From positions 67,014,000 through 67,077,999 of the forward strand of contig CM036754.1 of assembly GCA_020796225.1 (NCBI GenBank): a DNA stretch of 64,000 nucleotides. Direction: 5' to 3'. Every line of letters begins with the position of its first letter. The stretch's first letter is position 1. The position numbers and the translations under genes were made by a program. This document shows, in pieces, positions 53,722 to 64,000 of the stretch. The notes beneath the pieces are model-generated. The model worked only from the letters and a program-made list of their open reading frames with translations, did no database searches and was not told the origin of the DNA. This DNA is from Arion vulgaris. Lineage: Eukaryota > Mollusca > Gastropoda > Stylommatophora > Arionidae.

Positions 53722-53915
53722 AATGTGGCGGAGAACTGGATGTCTAAGGTGCAGAGTGAGGAGTATGTTTAACCAACAAGCCACAGGAACCATCAGTATG
53801 CATATCTTTGAACATGGGATGGGAGGGGAGGGGGAGAGAAAGAGACTGAGCATCCGCATCTATGGGTCTGCCCAGAGTGCTATAACGTCAGTTCAGTAAC
53901 CAATAATCAAAGCAG
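53722..53915 (+). mobile_element. I-like LINE 3' end (family A2), truncated
   Basis: AACTGGATGTCTAAGGTGCA, AACCATCAGTATGCATATCT, TATGGGTCTGCCCAGAGTGC and AACCAATAATC tail. Confidence 0.8.
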
Positions 53916-53929
53916 AATTTATACAGACA

Positions 53930-54480
53930 ACATTAGCAAAGCAAACAGTCTAAAACTAAGCAAGACACATGAGACACAAACTGACGGGCAAAGTACTATA
54001 GCAACACTTGAAGAAGAGCAGAATTCTAAAGATCTAATCATAAATAATACCATCAAAGAGCTGGGTTTTTTTCTTAGACGACCAGGCATTAATTGTTATC
54101 TCAGTAGAACAACTAGAAGGCTACATGGATACATTACACCAATCATGCAATAATCATACTATGAAATTTAGCATAAAGAAGACAGAGATCATGACAATAA
54201 GCAAAGAAGAAAAAACCAACAAAGATACAATTTGGAGACTTCAACTCTAAAATAAGTGTATAACTTCCAAGTACCCAGAAAGTATCACTATCAACAGCTG
54301 GCAAATCAAAAGTAGAAATCAAAAACAGATGTAACAATACAAATCAGCTTATTGGGCAGATGGTACCAATACTAAGCAAGAAATATGTGTCCACAGACAT
54401 AAAAAGACACAATCTTTCTCCCTGAGTAAACAGAAACAGATGACAACCATGCAAGTGTTGGACTGATGGAATAACAGAGT
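53930..54480 (+). mobile_element. LINE RT fragment (family B-like)
   Basis: DDQALIVISVEQLEGYMDTL, then FSIKKTEIMTISKEEKTN and NTNQLIGQM-like remains follow the order FADD...N..KTE.M of the RT palm. Several stops. Confidence 0.7.
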
Positions 54481-54540
54481 CTCTGAACTTCTCTATACAT
54501 TATACACATATATAAGGTGTCTCAGGGGACTGCTAGAGTA

Positions 54541-54835
54541 ATTGATAGCAGTCGCCTGCAGCGTGAGACGCCTCATAGCCTCGGGTTCGAACCTCTGCCC
54601 GGCATTTGTTCGAGTCCCTGGTCTTACTCAGGACGATAACGTGAGTACCTCTGAAGTCGGAGAAAATCTGCCTGTATGGCGAGGGAATACTAATTACGAG
54701 TACATTGAGCACACGGCTGCCAGTGTAAAGTAATTTACAATGTGCACGCTGCTGCCATTGTAAAAAATTGGAAAAAACGGATTTTCACGCAAAATCAGTT
54801 TCAGAGATGAAACTTCGTCTGAGTTGAAAGGGGAC
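54541..54835 (+). mobile_element. tRNA-derived SINE with S8 domain (family S7)
   Basis: Head CAGTCGCCTGCAGCGTGAGA..CCTCGGGTTCGAACCTC (B box GGTTCGAACC), then the S8 domain TACCTCTGAAGTCGGAGAAA, TCTGCCTGTATGGCGAGGGA and ACGCAAAATCAGTTTCAGAG, ending near a run of A. Confidence 0.75.
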
Positions 54836-54849
54836 GAAAAAAAAAAAAA

Positions 54850-55262
54850 AAAGTGTCTCTGTGACGTATATGTTAGGTGCTCGCCTCTCGTTCCAAACGT
54901 AACTGGTTCGCTCCCTCATGGAACCATCATGATATTTTTTCATGATCGAATTCCTAGTCCTATCAGTTATGGACGATAAACGGAGTCTCGTGTTCAAGTT
55001 AAGCGTGTAAAATAACCATTCCCTTTTGAAAACCGATAAGAGTAGATTGCAAAGTTGCTGGCTGGGCAAAATTCAATAAAATAGATTAAAATAAATTCCT
55101 GCACAATTTCCCCCATCTTCAAAATTACAACCGGGTTCCTTGCCGGTGCTACAGAGTTTGTGCACTGCAGCTGAGATCTTCCTATGTAAGAAAGAGATCG
55201 GAGCACATATGGTTACTCACGGAAGTGCAATGATGAAGGCCCTATCAATCATCTCTATACAT
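54850..55262 (+). mobile_element. tRNA-derived SINE (family S6), longest copy
   Basis: AAGTGTCTCTGTGACGTATA, GGTTCGCTCCCTC (B-box-like), GATCGAATTCCTAGTCCTAT, then the 3' module GTGCACTGCAGCTGAGATCT, TCCTATGTAAGAAAGAGATC and CAATGATGAAGGCCCTATCA. Confidence 0.75.
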
Positions 55263-55274
55263 GAAGCACATCCC

Positions 55275-55463
55275 CCTATCCAGAAGCACTCTTTGGCTCG
55301 GTGCCATGGACATCATAACCTTTCAGTTCGGTGCCACGAACACCGTAAATCTGGAGAACCTGTGGCTTTTTCTGCCAGCTCGCAGAATTGATCCCAGCAC
55401 TCACAGAGGGCTTGTCACCCGTCGTCCAACGCGCTACAAACACGCTGGGCAGGTGGGCAAGTG
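55275..55463 (-). mobile_element. tRNA-derived SINE (family S3)
   Basis: Antisense copy: CTTTGGCTCGGTGCCATGGA, TCAGTTCGGTGCCACGAACA, CTTTTTCTGCCAGCTCGCAG, GTCCAACGCGCTACAAACAC, GCTGGGCAGGTGGGC. Confidence 0.88.
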
Positions 55464-55499
55464 AAGCGCATAAGAGAGCCCTCTCCTGCAGCCTATACC

Positions 55500-56150
55500 T
55501 CATATCGACACCGCAAGGCTACAAGATGAAATGAGATCAAATCACAAGATAGGAAGGCAAAAATCCAAGATGTGAAGCAAAATTGATTATATACAAAGAA
55601 AAAAAAAATACCCATAAAAATGAACCACTATCACTGTACATAAGATAATTATATTGTGTTGTGTCTATCAGTAGAGCATGCGGGAGTGTAATGTGTGACA
55701 TAGAGTAGACCACGGCCTCCCTCAGGCAACATAGGCCACCAGTAGACGTACTTACAAGTGAAGAAACCAAGACTGATATTCGAAGCTATTAGGCCGTTAC
55801 TCTCATTTTAATATATGTGTTTTTATTGACACGGTCATGTGTATAACGTTACACTTAGCGCCCTTTCTAATTGACAACGTGGCTCCGTCATGATACGTAT
55901 ATGATACTGGCACACACGCTATGTATGATCTTGAAATGTACGTCACCTTATTCTGGGCAAAGCTAAATTTAGTATATGACACACACGCCACCCTCATGAT
56001 GAATTCGCAACACAAAGTACTAGTGAATTAGTGATGTGTGTTACTTTATAGTAACGATACTTATCCCGTTCTTTTTGTAGCTAATACTCGTTACTTAGCA
56101 ACAGTGACTTAGTACCAGTTACTAAGTACCGCTGAATATTGTAACTGATT
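55500..56150. other. Sequence without recognised feature
   Basis: Only short unconserved frames. A non-coding first exon of POR could lie in or beyond this area but nothing marks it. Confidence 0.35.
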
Positions 56151-56164
56151 TGTGTATACAGAGT

Positions 56165-56416
56165 CGCCCGTATGTTGACGGGGCTAGCAAGAGGAGCAAA
56201 GAATAGTAACACTGCGACCTACAAGACATGTCGTAAGAGACGACTGAGGTAGAGTCCTAGGGAAGTTACCATAGTAAATAAAAAGCGTCGCAGAAATCGG
56301 ATGGGCTGGCCTACTTGTAGGTGCATAACTGGCACGTACAATCACTCTTAGGCTCAGATCACATAGACATCACAAAGAGTAGTTTAACAGGTGGTCGACA
56401 TGGAGCGTTCGAAGAA
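56165..56416 (+). mobile_element. SINE family S1 with 11-bp TSD
   Basis: Flanked by GTATACAGAGT (56154-56164 and 56417-56427). Sense copy from CGCCCGTATGTTGACGGGGC to GGAGCGTTCGAAGAA, including GTCGTAAGAGACGACTGAGG. Confidence 0.92.
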
Positions 56417-56474
56417 GTATACAGAGTTATATGCTAGTACTAGTAAATATATTATTATTATTGTATATCTCTCC

Positions 56475-57030
56475 TACGTTACATATTACCTGCAAGCAAT
56501 TTCTCCATACCGCACAATCCTTGTCCATTCGCTCAATCTCCTCTATGGAATTGAGTCTGATATTTATTGTCTCTCTGAGTAAAGTTAGTGTCAGGGTTTC
56601 CCAATGGCCTCCATTCTTTCTTTCACTCTATGCTTCCACTTCAATGGCTGCTTTATGATTCTTTGATCATTTCTTTTCAAGGTATTCCCAACATATCTTC
56701 ATCTTATAACAGTTGTTACTAGTGATTGACCAGACATTTCTCTGATAACAAAACTTGTGAATTCGTCCCGTTTTAGGGTCATTATTTTTCGCAGACATAT
56801 ATTTTCAAAGACAAATGCATTCAACTTGCTTTCTATATCTTTAGTCGTTTTCCAACTCTCACTGGTATATGTTAGGATTGATACAACATTGGACTTTGAT
56901 TTTTTGTAATTTGATTTTTTTTAAACTGTCATATTTTCCATATTTTATTTAGACTTTTAAAAGCTTTCTTTTGACAACTCATTGCATAATTTTTTAATAG
57001 TATTTTCAGCGAAATCAAAATTGCTACCCC
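56475..57030 (-). mobile_element. LINE 3' end (family F), longest copy
   Basis: Antisense of the F block, extending to TATGTTAGGATTGATACAAC and CTCATTGCATAATTTTTTAA (RT C-terminus region). Matches 13990-14510 throughout. Confidence 0.78.
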
Positions 57031-57117
57031 AAAATAGGTCAACACATAGACAGTGTACAAGTACATGTAGTAGGGGCTTCGGAAAATATCCGAAAAGTCG
57101 GAGGAACAAGAATAATT

Positions 57118-57415
57118 AATATAACATTATTATAAACTCTCTCTCTCTCTCTCTCTCTCTACACTTGGTGGACACATTATTATAAACTCTCTCTCTACAC
57201 TTGGTGGACACATTATTATAAACTCTCTCTCTACACTTGGTGGACACATTATTATAAACTCTCTCTCTCTCTACACCTTGGAATTGGACACATTATTATA
57301 AACTCTCTCTCTCTCTACACTTGGTGGACACATTATTATAAACTCTCTCTCTCTCTCTACACTTGGTGGACACATTATTAAAACTCTCGTCTACATTGGT
57401 GGACACATTATTACA
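57118..57415. repeat. Minisatellite, 36-45-bp unit with variable TC tract, eight copies
   Basis: ACATTATTATAAACTCTCTC..TACACTTGGTGGAC repeated; units differ mainly in the number of TC repeats. Confidence 0.95.
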
Positions 57416-57627
57416 GAACACGATATGACATCCTGTCAGCATTACAATAACCGTAACAAGCAATTAGACAGAGGTTATCCATGACAGTTCAGAGGTTAAA
57501 TAGTATGAAAGACCTATTGACATACCACAGACAGGTTAAGAAAACAACTTCTCGAAGGACATGAATTTGTTCTGTGCCACAATGCCCGTGTGTTGCCGAT
57601 GCTTGCAATGGGAAATAAAGAATAGTA

Positions 57628-59812
57628 TAGTCTGTCCATTAATTCGTGAGCACGTTTGAAATTGATTTTCTCGAAAACTACCTGTTGGATCTCAGTGATT
57701 TTTGCAAGCAGCCTTAGAATATCCATGACGCTAGAGAAATATTTTTTCCAAGAAAATTTGATGTAGTTTGAAATATTTCTTCTTCAGGCTATATTAAAAT
57801 CAACCTCACCGGATTGTACACAATAGTAACAGATCTACGGTACACAGACGCGTTTTTCTAAAAATACATTATGGTAACATAGAAATATCGTGAGTATACA
57901 ACAATTTCACGAAATCCCGTGCACCTAACCCAGTCGACTTTGAAAGCGGAAAGCATATGACGTTATAATTGGGATACCGTTGTATAGTTATAGGTGTATC
58001 TCGCTATTTGTATGAAGCTATTGTATCATATTTGTTGGCTTATCAAAACTGACATTGATATCACATTCATAATGAGTCTGAAGTGCACATTTATAACAAT
58101 GCAGAAGGTTACAGTTTTACTATACCAACACTTCCGTAGGGAATCTAAGAGAGGTCATCTATATTGCGATATTCATAACCCTGAGAAACGAACGAAACTG
58201 GCGCTTGGTCTGAATAGAGAATCCTTTTCCCGATGAATTAAACAGGACACAAAGTGCACTAATGTCAAGCAAGGAAGGAAAAGAACAATTGACGATTTTG
58301 ACATAGATGTCATAAGACGGGAGCTCTTGAAAATGTTTGCGACAAATCAACTTGTTACTCTCAGGAAACTGAAATTAAAACTGCAATCAGATTACAGCAT
58401 AGACATTTCTAAAAGTACTCTATGGAAAATTGTAAGAGCCGCCTGCTTCACCTTCAGAAAAACTATAGGCGGCAGGAATATTATTTGTGAAAAGCCACAT
58501 TTAATTGCTGCCCGTAGTAAATACCTGTGGCAGATCCGTGAGCGGCGGAGGCAAGGCTATGATATTGTATATTTGGACGAATCCTGGGTCAATGCTCACC
58601 ACACCAATGCTAAAGAATGGCAATCAGTAGACGGTGAACAGAAAGAAAAATACCAAGCAGCAAAGGCCAGCGTACTATACTAACACATGCAGGAAGCAGT
58701 GAAGAAGGTCTTGTCCATGACGCTGGACTTATTTTCCAATCAAAAGTACCGACGGTAGGGACTACCACACAGAAATGAATGGACATATTTTCAGACACTG
58801 GATGGAGAAAGATCTACTTCCATTCTAAACAGACCATCATGCTTGGTAATGGATAATGCATCCTATCACAACGCAGTATCAGCGGAAGACAAAGTACCAA
58901 CTGCATCAAATACAAAAGATCAAATTAGGACTTGGCTTCCTAAGGAAAATGTCAGCTTCGATGATACATATTTGAAACCCGAGTTGTTGCACCTGGTGAG
59001 GATGACAAATAAGACAAAGGTGTTTCATATTGACAAAATCATTGCGGAATACGGCCACACGTCTTTGCGACTACCTCCATATCATGCTCACCTCAATCCG
59101 ATAGAGCTTGTCTGGGCTAAAGTAAAAGGGCAAGTTGCCGAACAGAACAGGACGTTTAAAATGTGTGATGTTGAAGTTCTGACACGTGAGTCCCTCTCAA
59201 TGATAGACATGCAGTTCTGGAAGAAGTGTGTTGAACATGTGCTCCGAGAGGAAGACGAGTACTGGCACCGAGATGGATTACAATTTGTCCAGCCAGTAAC
59301 AATTATCAACCTCATGGAATCGTCAGGTTCGGGATGATACAAATCATATTTTGATTACAGACTTAGAAATAGCAACGTATACATTTCCATATCCAAATGC
59401 GTCCACCATCATACAATTTGTGGTGAAGTTAAGACACCCTGGGGTCTAATGGTGACCGAAGGGAGGACTAACTGTTGCATATTGTATCCAAGTTCACGAT
59501 TGCACATAAAGGGCAACACACTTAATTACTTGACCTATCAAGTTAATATGGAGATACACCTATGAATAGAATTGACATGGACAAATTCTAGGATTACTGT
59601 AAAATCTAAAATTTGAGCCCCGTATTTGCAATTGTCATAAAAGATCAAAGGAATTCGCCGATGTGCAAAATCCGTAGCATCTATGGACTACTGGTTAGCT
59701 TTATTTTAGCGTCATGGATATTCTAAGGCTGCATGCAAAAATCACTGAGATCCAACAGGTAGTTTTCGAGAAAATCAATTTCAAACGTGCTCACGAATTA
59801 ATGGACAGACTA
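57628..59812 (+). mobile_element. Tc1/mariner-superfamily transposon, 2.19 kb, 106-bp TIRs
   Basis: TA duplicated at both borders (57626-57627, 59813-59814) and inverted repeats of about 106 bp (57628-57733 and 59707-59812) starting TAGTCTGTCCATTAATTCGT, differing at a position or two. It carries the transposase remains described separately. A second copy on the minus strand begins at 63299. Confidence 0.95.
58130..59337 (+). pseudogene. DDE transposase, broken by stops and frameshifts
   Basis: Transposase of the IS630-Tc1-mariner type. Open parts: 58327-58683 with QLVTLRKLKLKLQSDYSIDI (helix-turn-helix region), YDIVYLDESWVN (first catalytic Asp); and 58843-59337 with LVMDNASYHN (second Asp) and YHAHLNPIELVWAKVKGQV (Glu). 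About 83 residues separate the second Asp from the Glu, far more than the 34-41 of common families and near the DD82E arrangement. A stop near 58235 and frame changes in 58684-58840 inactivate it. Confidence 0.9.
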
Positions 59813-60342
59813 TAGCACTGCGACCTACAAGGCATGTCGTAAGAGACGACTGAGATAGGGGCCTAGGAAGCTGCCGTAGTAAATAAAAAGCATCGCAGAA
59901 ATCGGATGTGCTGGCCTACTTGTAGGCGCATAACTGGCACAACGTACAATCGCTCTTAGGCTCGGATCACATACAAACCACAAAGTGTGGTTAACACGTG
60001 GTCGATATGGAGCGTTCGAAGAAGTTCAGTGCCAACATAAAAACCTAAGTCATTGACCATTACACAAACATTAAATAAGAAAATCGAATCTTTTATGCAG
60101 TAAAAAGAGCTACGGAGAAATTCTTAGAACGCACTGGACAAAGACGAGGACATATATAAACATTGTAGAAAGACGTGAACATGGACAAGAACATTTCCCA
60201 TGTACTTTATGGCTACTGACATTCAATGCTAAACAACTGCATATATTTTACAGTTGGCTAGTTATCTGTTTCAAGTTCATATTACCACATCGTCAGTATA
60301 TAATCTAGTATTTATACAATACGAATAACTATGTGTGTAGAT

Positions 60343-60635
60343 CAGGGGTGGCAAACTACGGCCCGCGGGCGCATGCGGCCGCCATTGGATATTTTGCGGC
60401 CCTCAAACACATTTATCCATATTAGAAAATATACTGTTATAGTGTAAGTCTGTTAGAAATATAATTTATTTCAGAAGTTATCTACATTATGTAAAACTAC
60501 ATTTGTTTACAATAAAAATATGTAATTGATTACTTACCGTGAATTAAACAAAAATATACATAATATTATATGTGGCCCTCCAATAGCTTTACAATTTTCA
60601 ATGTGGCCCTCTGCACAAAAGTTTGCCCACCCCTG
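60343..60635. mobile_element. hAT MITE, 293 bp
   Basis: Perfect 8-bp duplication GTGTAGAT (60335-60342 and 60636-60643) and inverted ends CAGGGGTGGCAAAC / CAGGGGTGGGCAAAC, with subterminal CGGCCCGCGGGC and GCGGCC / TGTGGCCCTC. Internal sequence AT-rich and non-coding. Confidence 0.95.
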
Positions 60636-60774
60636 GTGTAGATGAATAGTTTAAACTTGATAGTATTTTATGATGGAAACGCCCAGTATTCGAAGGTTAA
60701 ACGTGTTTTTTTTTCTATTGAGGTGAGAATACAACTTTAGGGGAATCATGTGGAAAACAAGATTACTTAAAGGT

Positions 60775-60905
60775 GCAGAATTTTATTTTTTGAATAGAGA
60801 CTTAGGGATGTGCTGCAAGGCAAGAGAGAGAGAGAGACAACGCAAACTTAGAAGTTGTCACGATAAAACACTTGCCAATTGACCGTTTGTAAAAATAAAA
60901 AAGTC
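60775..60905 (+). mobile_element. LINE 3' tail (family H)
   Basis: CAAACTTAGAAGTTGTCACG, CTTGCCAATTGACCGTTTGT and AAAAATAAAAAAG match 34385-34440 and 16450-16500. Confidence 0.65.
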
Positions 60906-61029
60906 CATATGTGTGTATGTATTATGGTTAAAATGTCAAATTTCCCAAAGTTAATACATAATATTGGGGTGTTAATAAAATCAGGTTTTAAATAACTGTT
61001 AGTGTTTGGTCAATAAAAATGAAACAATA

Positions 61030-61515
61030 AATACAAATTGGTCTATTGTCTATTCCCAGGTGTAAGATGTAGTTGGCTGTCCACTCTTGCCGTTAAGCGT
61101 AGGGATGAGAGCTTTAATTTGCGTTCTAGGGCCAGATGAATCGCCCTTGTGTTATATCCGTGTTTATGTAGTGTGGTCTTGATATTGTCTATCCATCTTT
61201 TCTTGGTCTTCCCTTAGTTCTAGTACCCGATCTATTTTTATTGTATGCTGTTATTAGTGGTTGGTTGTATTTCATTCTCATTAAATGTTCACACCACTGC
61301 ATTTGTTGTCTTTCGATGTATTCGGTGCATGAAGTTATGCCCACTCTGCTTCTGATGTCCTCATTTCGTAGTCTATCTTTCCTCGTGACCCCCACTGCCT
61401 TCCTCAAGCATTTCATTTCACACGTCGTGAACTTTCTGTGGTGTGTTGCTGTAAGAGACCAAGTTTGACACTGGTAACAAAGTGTTGGTAGGAAAATACT
61501 TTTTATCATCTGTCT
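61030..61515 (-). mobile_element. LINE RT C-terminus and 3' end (family B-related)
   Basis: Antisense: [59 protein letters not shown] and RTKGRPRK, then IHLALERKLKLSSLRL. Open for 106 codons (61189-61509). It parallels the family B end at 38300-38520 with about half the residues shared. Confidence 0.85.
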
Positions 61516-61769
61516 TTTCGAATTTCACGTCCATCTTGATCTTTGGGTGTTGCAGTAATGGTGCCAGACGGTAGGTCACTACATTTGCTTTTTGACACCG
61601 TGCCTCTCTTTCTACAAATTGGTATCCCCCAGTTTAATCATGCCAGTATTGTACTGATAGATAGTTTAATCATTATCTATTCCCTGCATTTGAGGTATAA
61701 ACTGATATGTTTATTTCTTCGTTTATTTCTAAAACGTGAGAGGTTTCACTGATTATATAGCGTACGATA

Positions 61770-61875
61770 AAGCATGATCGATTTCATAGTAACGGGAATA
61801 GTGAAACACATAAAAACAAAGTACTGTAGTTTTACATAATACAAAAACAATAAGGCCTATCGATAGTAACTGGAA
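61770..61875 (-). mobile_element. Penelope 3' UTR fragment
   Basis: Antisense of GGCCTTATTGTTTTTGTATT, AAAACTACAGTACTTTG and GTGTTTCAC, matching 6030-6140 and 20890-20965. Confidence 0.5.
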
Positions 61876-62204
61876 CAAAGCGAACAAAAACTGATACTCG
61901 TCTAATAACTGAACCAGAAACTATTCGGGTACTTTACATAATCTATTCCATAAAATATATCTCCATATTTTCGAACAAAACAAGATCCAACCAAGAGAAA
62001 GTGAACATTACACGGAGAACGTGAAGTTTGTGAAACTGTCGTATATATATGGGGACGGAATAAGTAACTGGTCAAATAAATGATAACTGTTTCGCGGATA
62101 GTGTTTAGTGTTCGCCACTAACATATTCGGACAGAACTGGGTATTCGAGTAACGATTAGTTATTACTAGCCTTTGAGTACTGAGGCGTATAGATTTAAAA
62201 GTTT

Positions 62205-62320
62205 TAAAGCACACCCCTCCCCTCCGGAACCACTGTTGCTATCATGTCCCAGTAATCCCTCCCTGTAGTCAGTTGATGCTATCATGTACTAGCCACCCCT
62301 CCCTGTTGTCAGTTGATAAG
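62205..62320. repeat. Imperfect tandem duplication of about 50 bp
   Basis: CTCCCTGTAGTCAGTTGATG and CTATCATGT repeated, C-rich. Confidence 0.75.
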
Positions 62321-62384
62321 TATATTCAAAATAAAACCACGCTATATATCGTCACTGAACAGGCTTTATAGTCAGCGGTATACG

Positions 62385-62718
62385 GGTTGTTTACGGCACT
62401 GAAAGAGCGGACATGCTTGCATTACCAGCATTGATTGTCGGAAAGTTGAAGATAGATAAGTGGGATGTTCTTCGGTCTCTTTACGACCGCTTGTTAGATG
62501 AATACACTAGAATATATATTGGGTCGATCTAGCGTTTTGTGGAATTTGGAGTTACCCTTTGTACAAGTAGAACTGGATGCCTGAGGGGCAGAGTGAGTTT
62601 AACCAGCGATACACGGGAACCATCAGTATGCATACCCTTCGACATCTTTTGGGAGACTGAACACCCATAGATCTGCCCGAAGTGCAATCACGTCGGTTCA
62701 GCAAACAATAACCAATAA
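62385..62718 (+). mobile_element. I-like LINE 3' end (family A2)
   Basis: GTATACGGGTTGTTTACGGC, TTGATTGTCGGAAAGTTGAA, AACTGGATGCCTGAGGGGCA, AACCATCAGTATGCATACCC and a CAATAACCAATAATC tail. Confidence 0.85.
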
Positions 62719-62724
62719 TCTGAA

Positions 62725-63114
62725 CTGGTTAAGAATGAAGTTCTCATGTGTCAATATTCCATGTCGACAAGTTGACAAACATGACGCGTACACTACCCTT
62801 CTGTTCTGCCAACTGCTGAAACAGCTATGTTGCCTCCGAATCTCACTATTAAAATAGTCGACACTCAAGCCCTTGTTGTTGGCAGGGAATAAATTCCACA
62901 AACTAGTTGGAAAGTGCGAGTAAACATGTGACGTAATCCCGAACTGACCAGACTTTAAACCACTAGGCCCTAGTCTATTTGTAGAGTTTCTGGACGTGGA
63001 GAAAATAGAAATGACACCCACAAGAAATAAATGAGTCGGAGAACTGTATAATGTCAACATAGACGATTTAGTAATCTGGGCAAGGTAGGTGAGATTATGG
63101 AACATTGAGGGCAA
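62725..63114 (-). mobile_element. Possible LINE ORF C-terminus
   Basis: An open frame reading NSTNRLGPSGLKSGQFGITS, SHFPTSLWNLFPANNKGLSV and DYFNSEIRR. The R....G......Y...PTLWN.LP......S...F pattern is the usual end of CR1/Jockey-type reverse transcriptase ORFs. No RT motif is present, so this is tentative; an unrecognised host exon is the alternative. Confidence 0.4.
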
Positions 63115-63298
63115 CGACCTTGACCTGTTTGGCAGTTAAAGAGGTAGTATATCATTGTTTAGTCCATGATTACTAAGTACTAGTGAACTCTTGACTCGCG
63201 AATCAGGGACTATTCTGTTCAGTTCATACAAACTTAAAAGAGTGTGGACCAACAGACAATAGACTAGTATAATTCAGAACCAGTTGGACAAACTGATA

Positions 63299-64000
63299 TA
63301 GTCTGTCCATTAATTCGTGAGCACGTTTGAAATTGATTTTCTCGAAAACTACCTGTTGGATCTCAGTGATTTTTGCATGCAGCCTTAGAATATCCATGAC
63401 GCTAAAATAAAGCTAACCAGTAGTCCGTAGATGCTACGGATTTTGCACATCGGCAAATTCCTTTGATCTTTTATGACAATTGCAAATACGGGGGCTCAAA
63501 TTTTAGATTTTACAGTATCCCTAGAATTTGTCCATGTCAATTCTATTCATAGGTGTATCTCCATATTAACTTGATAGGTCAAGTAATTAAGTGTGTTGCC
63601 CTTTATGTGCAATCGTGAACTTGGATACAATATGCAACAGTTAGTCCTCCTCTTCGGTCACCATTAGACCCCAGGGTGTCTTAACTTCACCACAAATTGT
63701 ATGATGGTAGACGCATTTGGATATGGAAATGTATACGTTGCTATTTCTCAGTCTGTAATCAAAATATGATTTGTATCATCCGAATCTCACGATTCCATGA
63801 GGTTGATAATTGTTACTGGCTGGACAAATTGTAATCCATCTCGGTGCCAGTACTCGTCTTCCTCTCGGAGCACATGTTCAACACACTTCTTCCAGAACTG
63901 CATGTCTATCATTGAGAAGGACTCACGTGTCAGAACTTCAACATCACACATTTTAAACGTCCTGTTCTGTTCGGCAACTTGCCCTTTACTTTAGCCCAGA
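63299..64000 (-). mobile_element. Second copy of the Tc1/mariner-type transposon, cut by the window edge
   Basis: Matches 59812 back to about 59110 in the reverse orientation: the 106-bp TIR (63299-63404), the 3' UTR, and the transposase C-terminus up to the NPIELVWAKVKG region. TA precedes it (63297-63298). The plus-strand frame at 63797-63994 is the shadow of the antisense transposase. A few differences from the first copy. Confidence 0.93.

Larger units (their letters stand above)
57582..60027 (+). mobile_element. SINE family S1 split by a DNA transposon
   Basis: 57582-57627 is the SINE head (GCCCGTGTGTTGCC, AATAAAGAATAGTA) and 59815-60027 the rest (GCACTGCGACCTACAAGGCA to GGAGCGTTCGAAGAAG). 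GTTCWGTGCCAA at both outer borders is the likely SINE target duplication. The transposon between them entered later. Confidence 0.88.

Noticed and set aside
53286..53859. Overlapping minus-strand ORFs with repeated SSLWYNHPCGT peptides
   Set aside because: They follow the 18-bp minisatellite; three frames are open at once, as expected from a short repeat.
63797..63994. 65-codon plus-strand ORF and its twin at 59088-59342 on the minus strand
   Set aside because: Both are antisense shadows of the transposase C-terminus.

Overview
This is a window of a eukaryotic, probably invertebrate, genome. The evidence is spliced genes with GT/AG introns, AT-rich intronic sequence, and a dense load of non-LTR retrotransposons, Penelope-like elements, SINEs and DNA transposons. 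The mixture would suit a lophotrochozoan such as a mollusc, but no single sequence here proves the taxon. No prokaryotic or viral gene set is present.

Two host genes can be supported, both on the minus strand. (1) A complete coding set for NADPH-cytochrome P450 reductase (POR): 14 coding exons from the start codon at 52293 to the stop at 16694. All junctions have GT/AG sites and the phases join correctly, giving about 674 residues with the membrane anchor, FMN, FAD and NADPH motifs in order. The one exception is a single-base frameshift inside exon 12 near 19000. (2) The first coding exon (5254-5565) of a RILP/RILP-like (RH1 domain) protein, whose remaining exons lie beyond the left edge or were not recognised.

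Nearly everything else is repeats. Region by region: 1-5 kb, an I-like LINE fragment with a SINE inside it and minisatellites; 5-6 kb, the RILP-like exon; 6-16 kb, LINE 3' ends, SINEs and a Penelope-derived element with inverted ends; 16.7-52.3 kb, POR with introns carrying a Penelope-like RT/GIY-YIG fragment (19.8-21 kb), a roughly 25-copy 120-bp tandem array (28.86-31.84 kb), an 826-bp hAT element (33.0-33.8 kb), a three-level LINE nest (37.4-41.1 kb), a minisatellite touching the exon 3 donor, an inverted LINE pair (44.6-45.9 kb) and a piggyBac-like element (46.1-47.0 kb); 52.3-64 kb, minisatellites, SINEs, a Tc1/mariner-superfamily transposon with 106-bp inverted repeats nested in a SINE (57.6-59.8 kb), a 293-bp hAT MITE (60.3-60.6 kb) and a second, inverted copy of the transposon cut by the right edge.

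I did not find a clearly new biological system. The most useful leads are the exon 12 frameshift, the duplicated acceptor of exon 10, the exon-like signals in the 120-bp array, the wide D-E spacing of the transposase, and the many target-site duplications that order the insertions in time.
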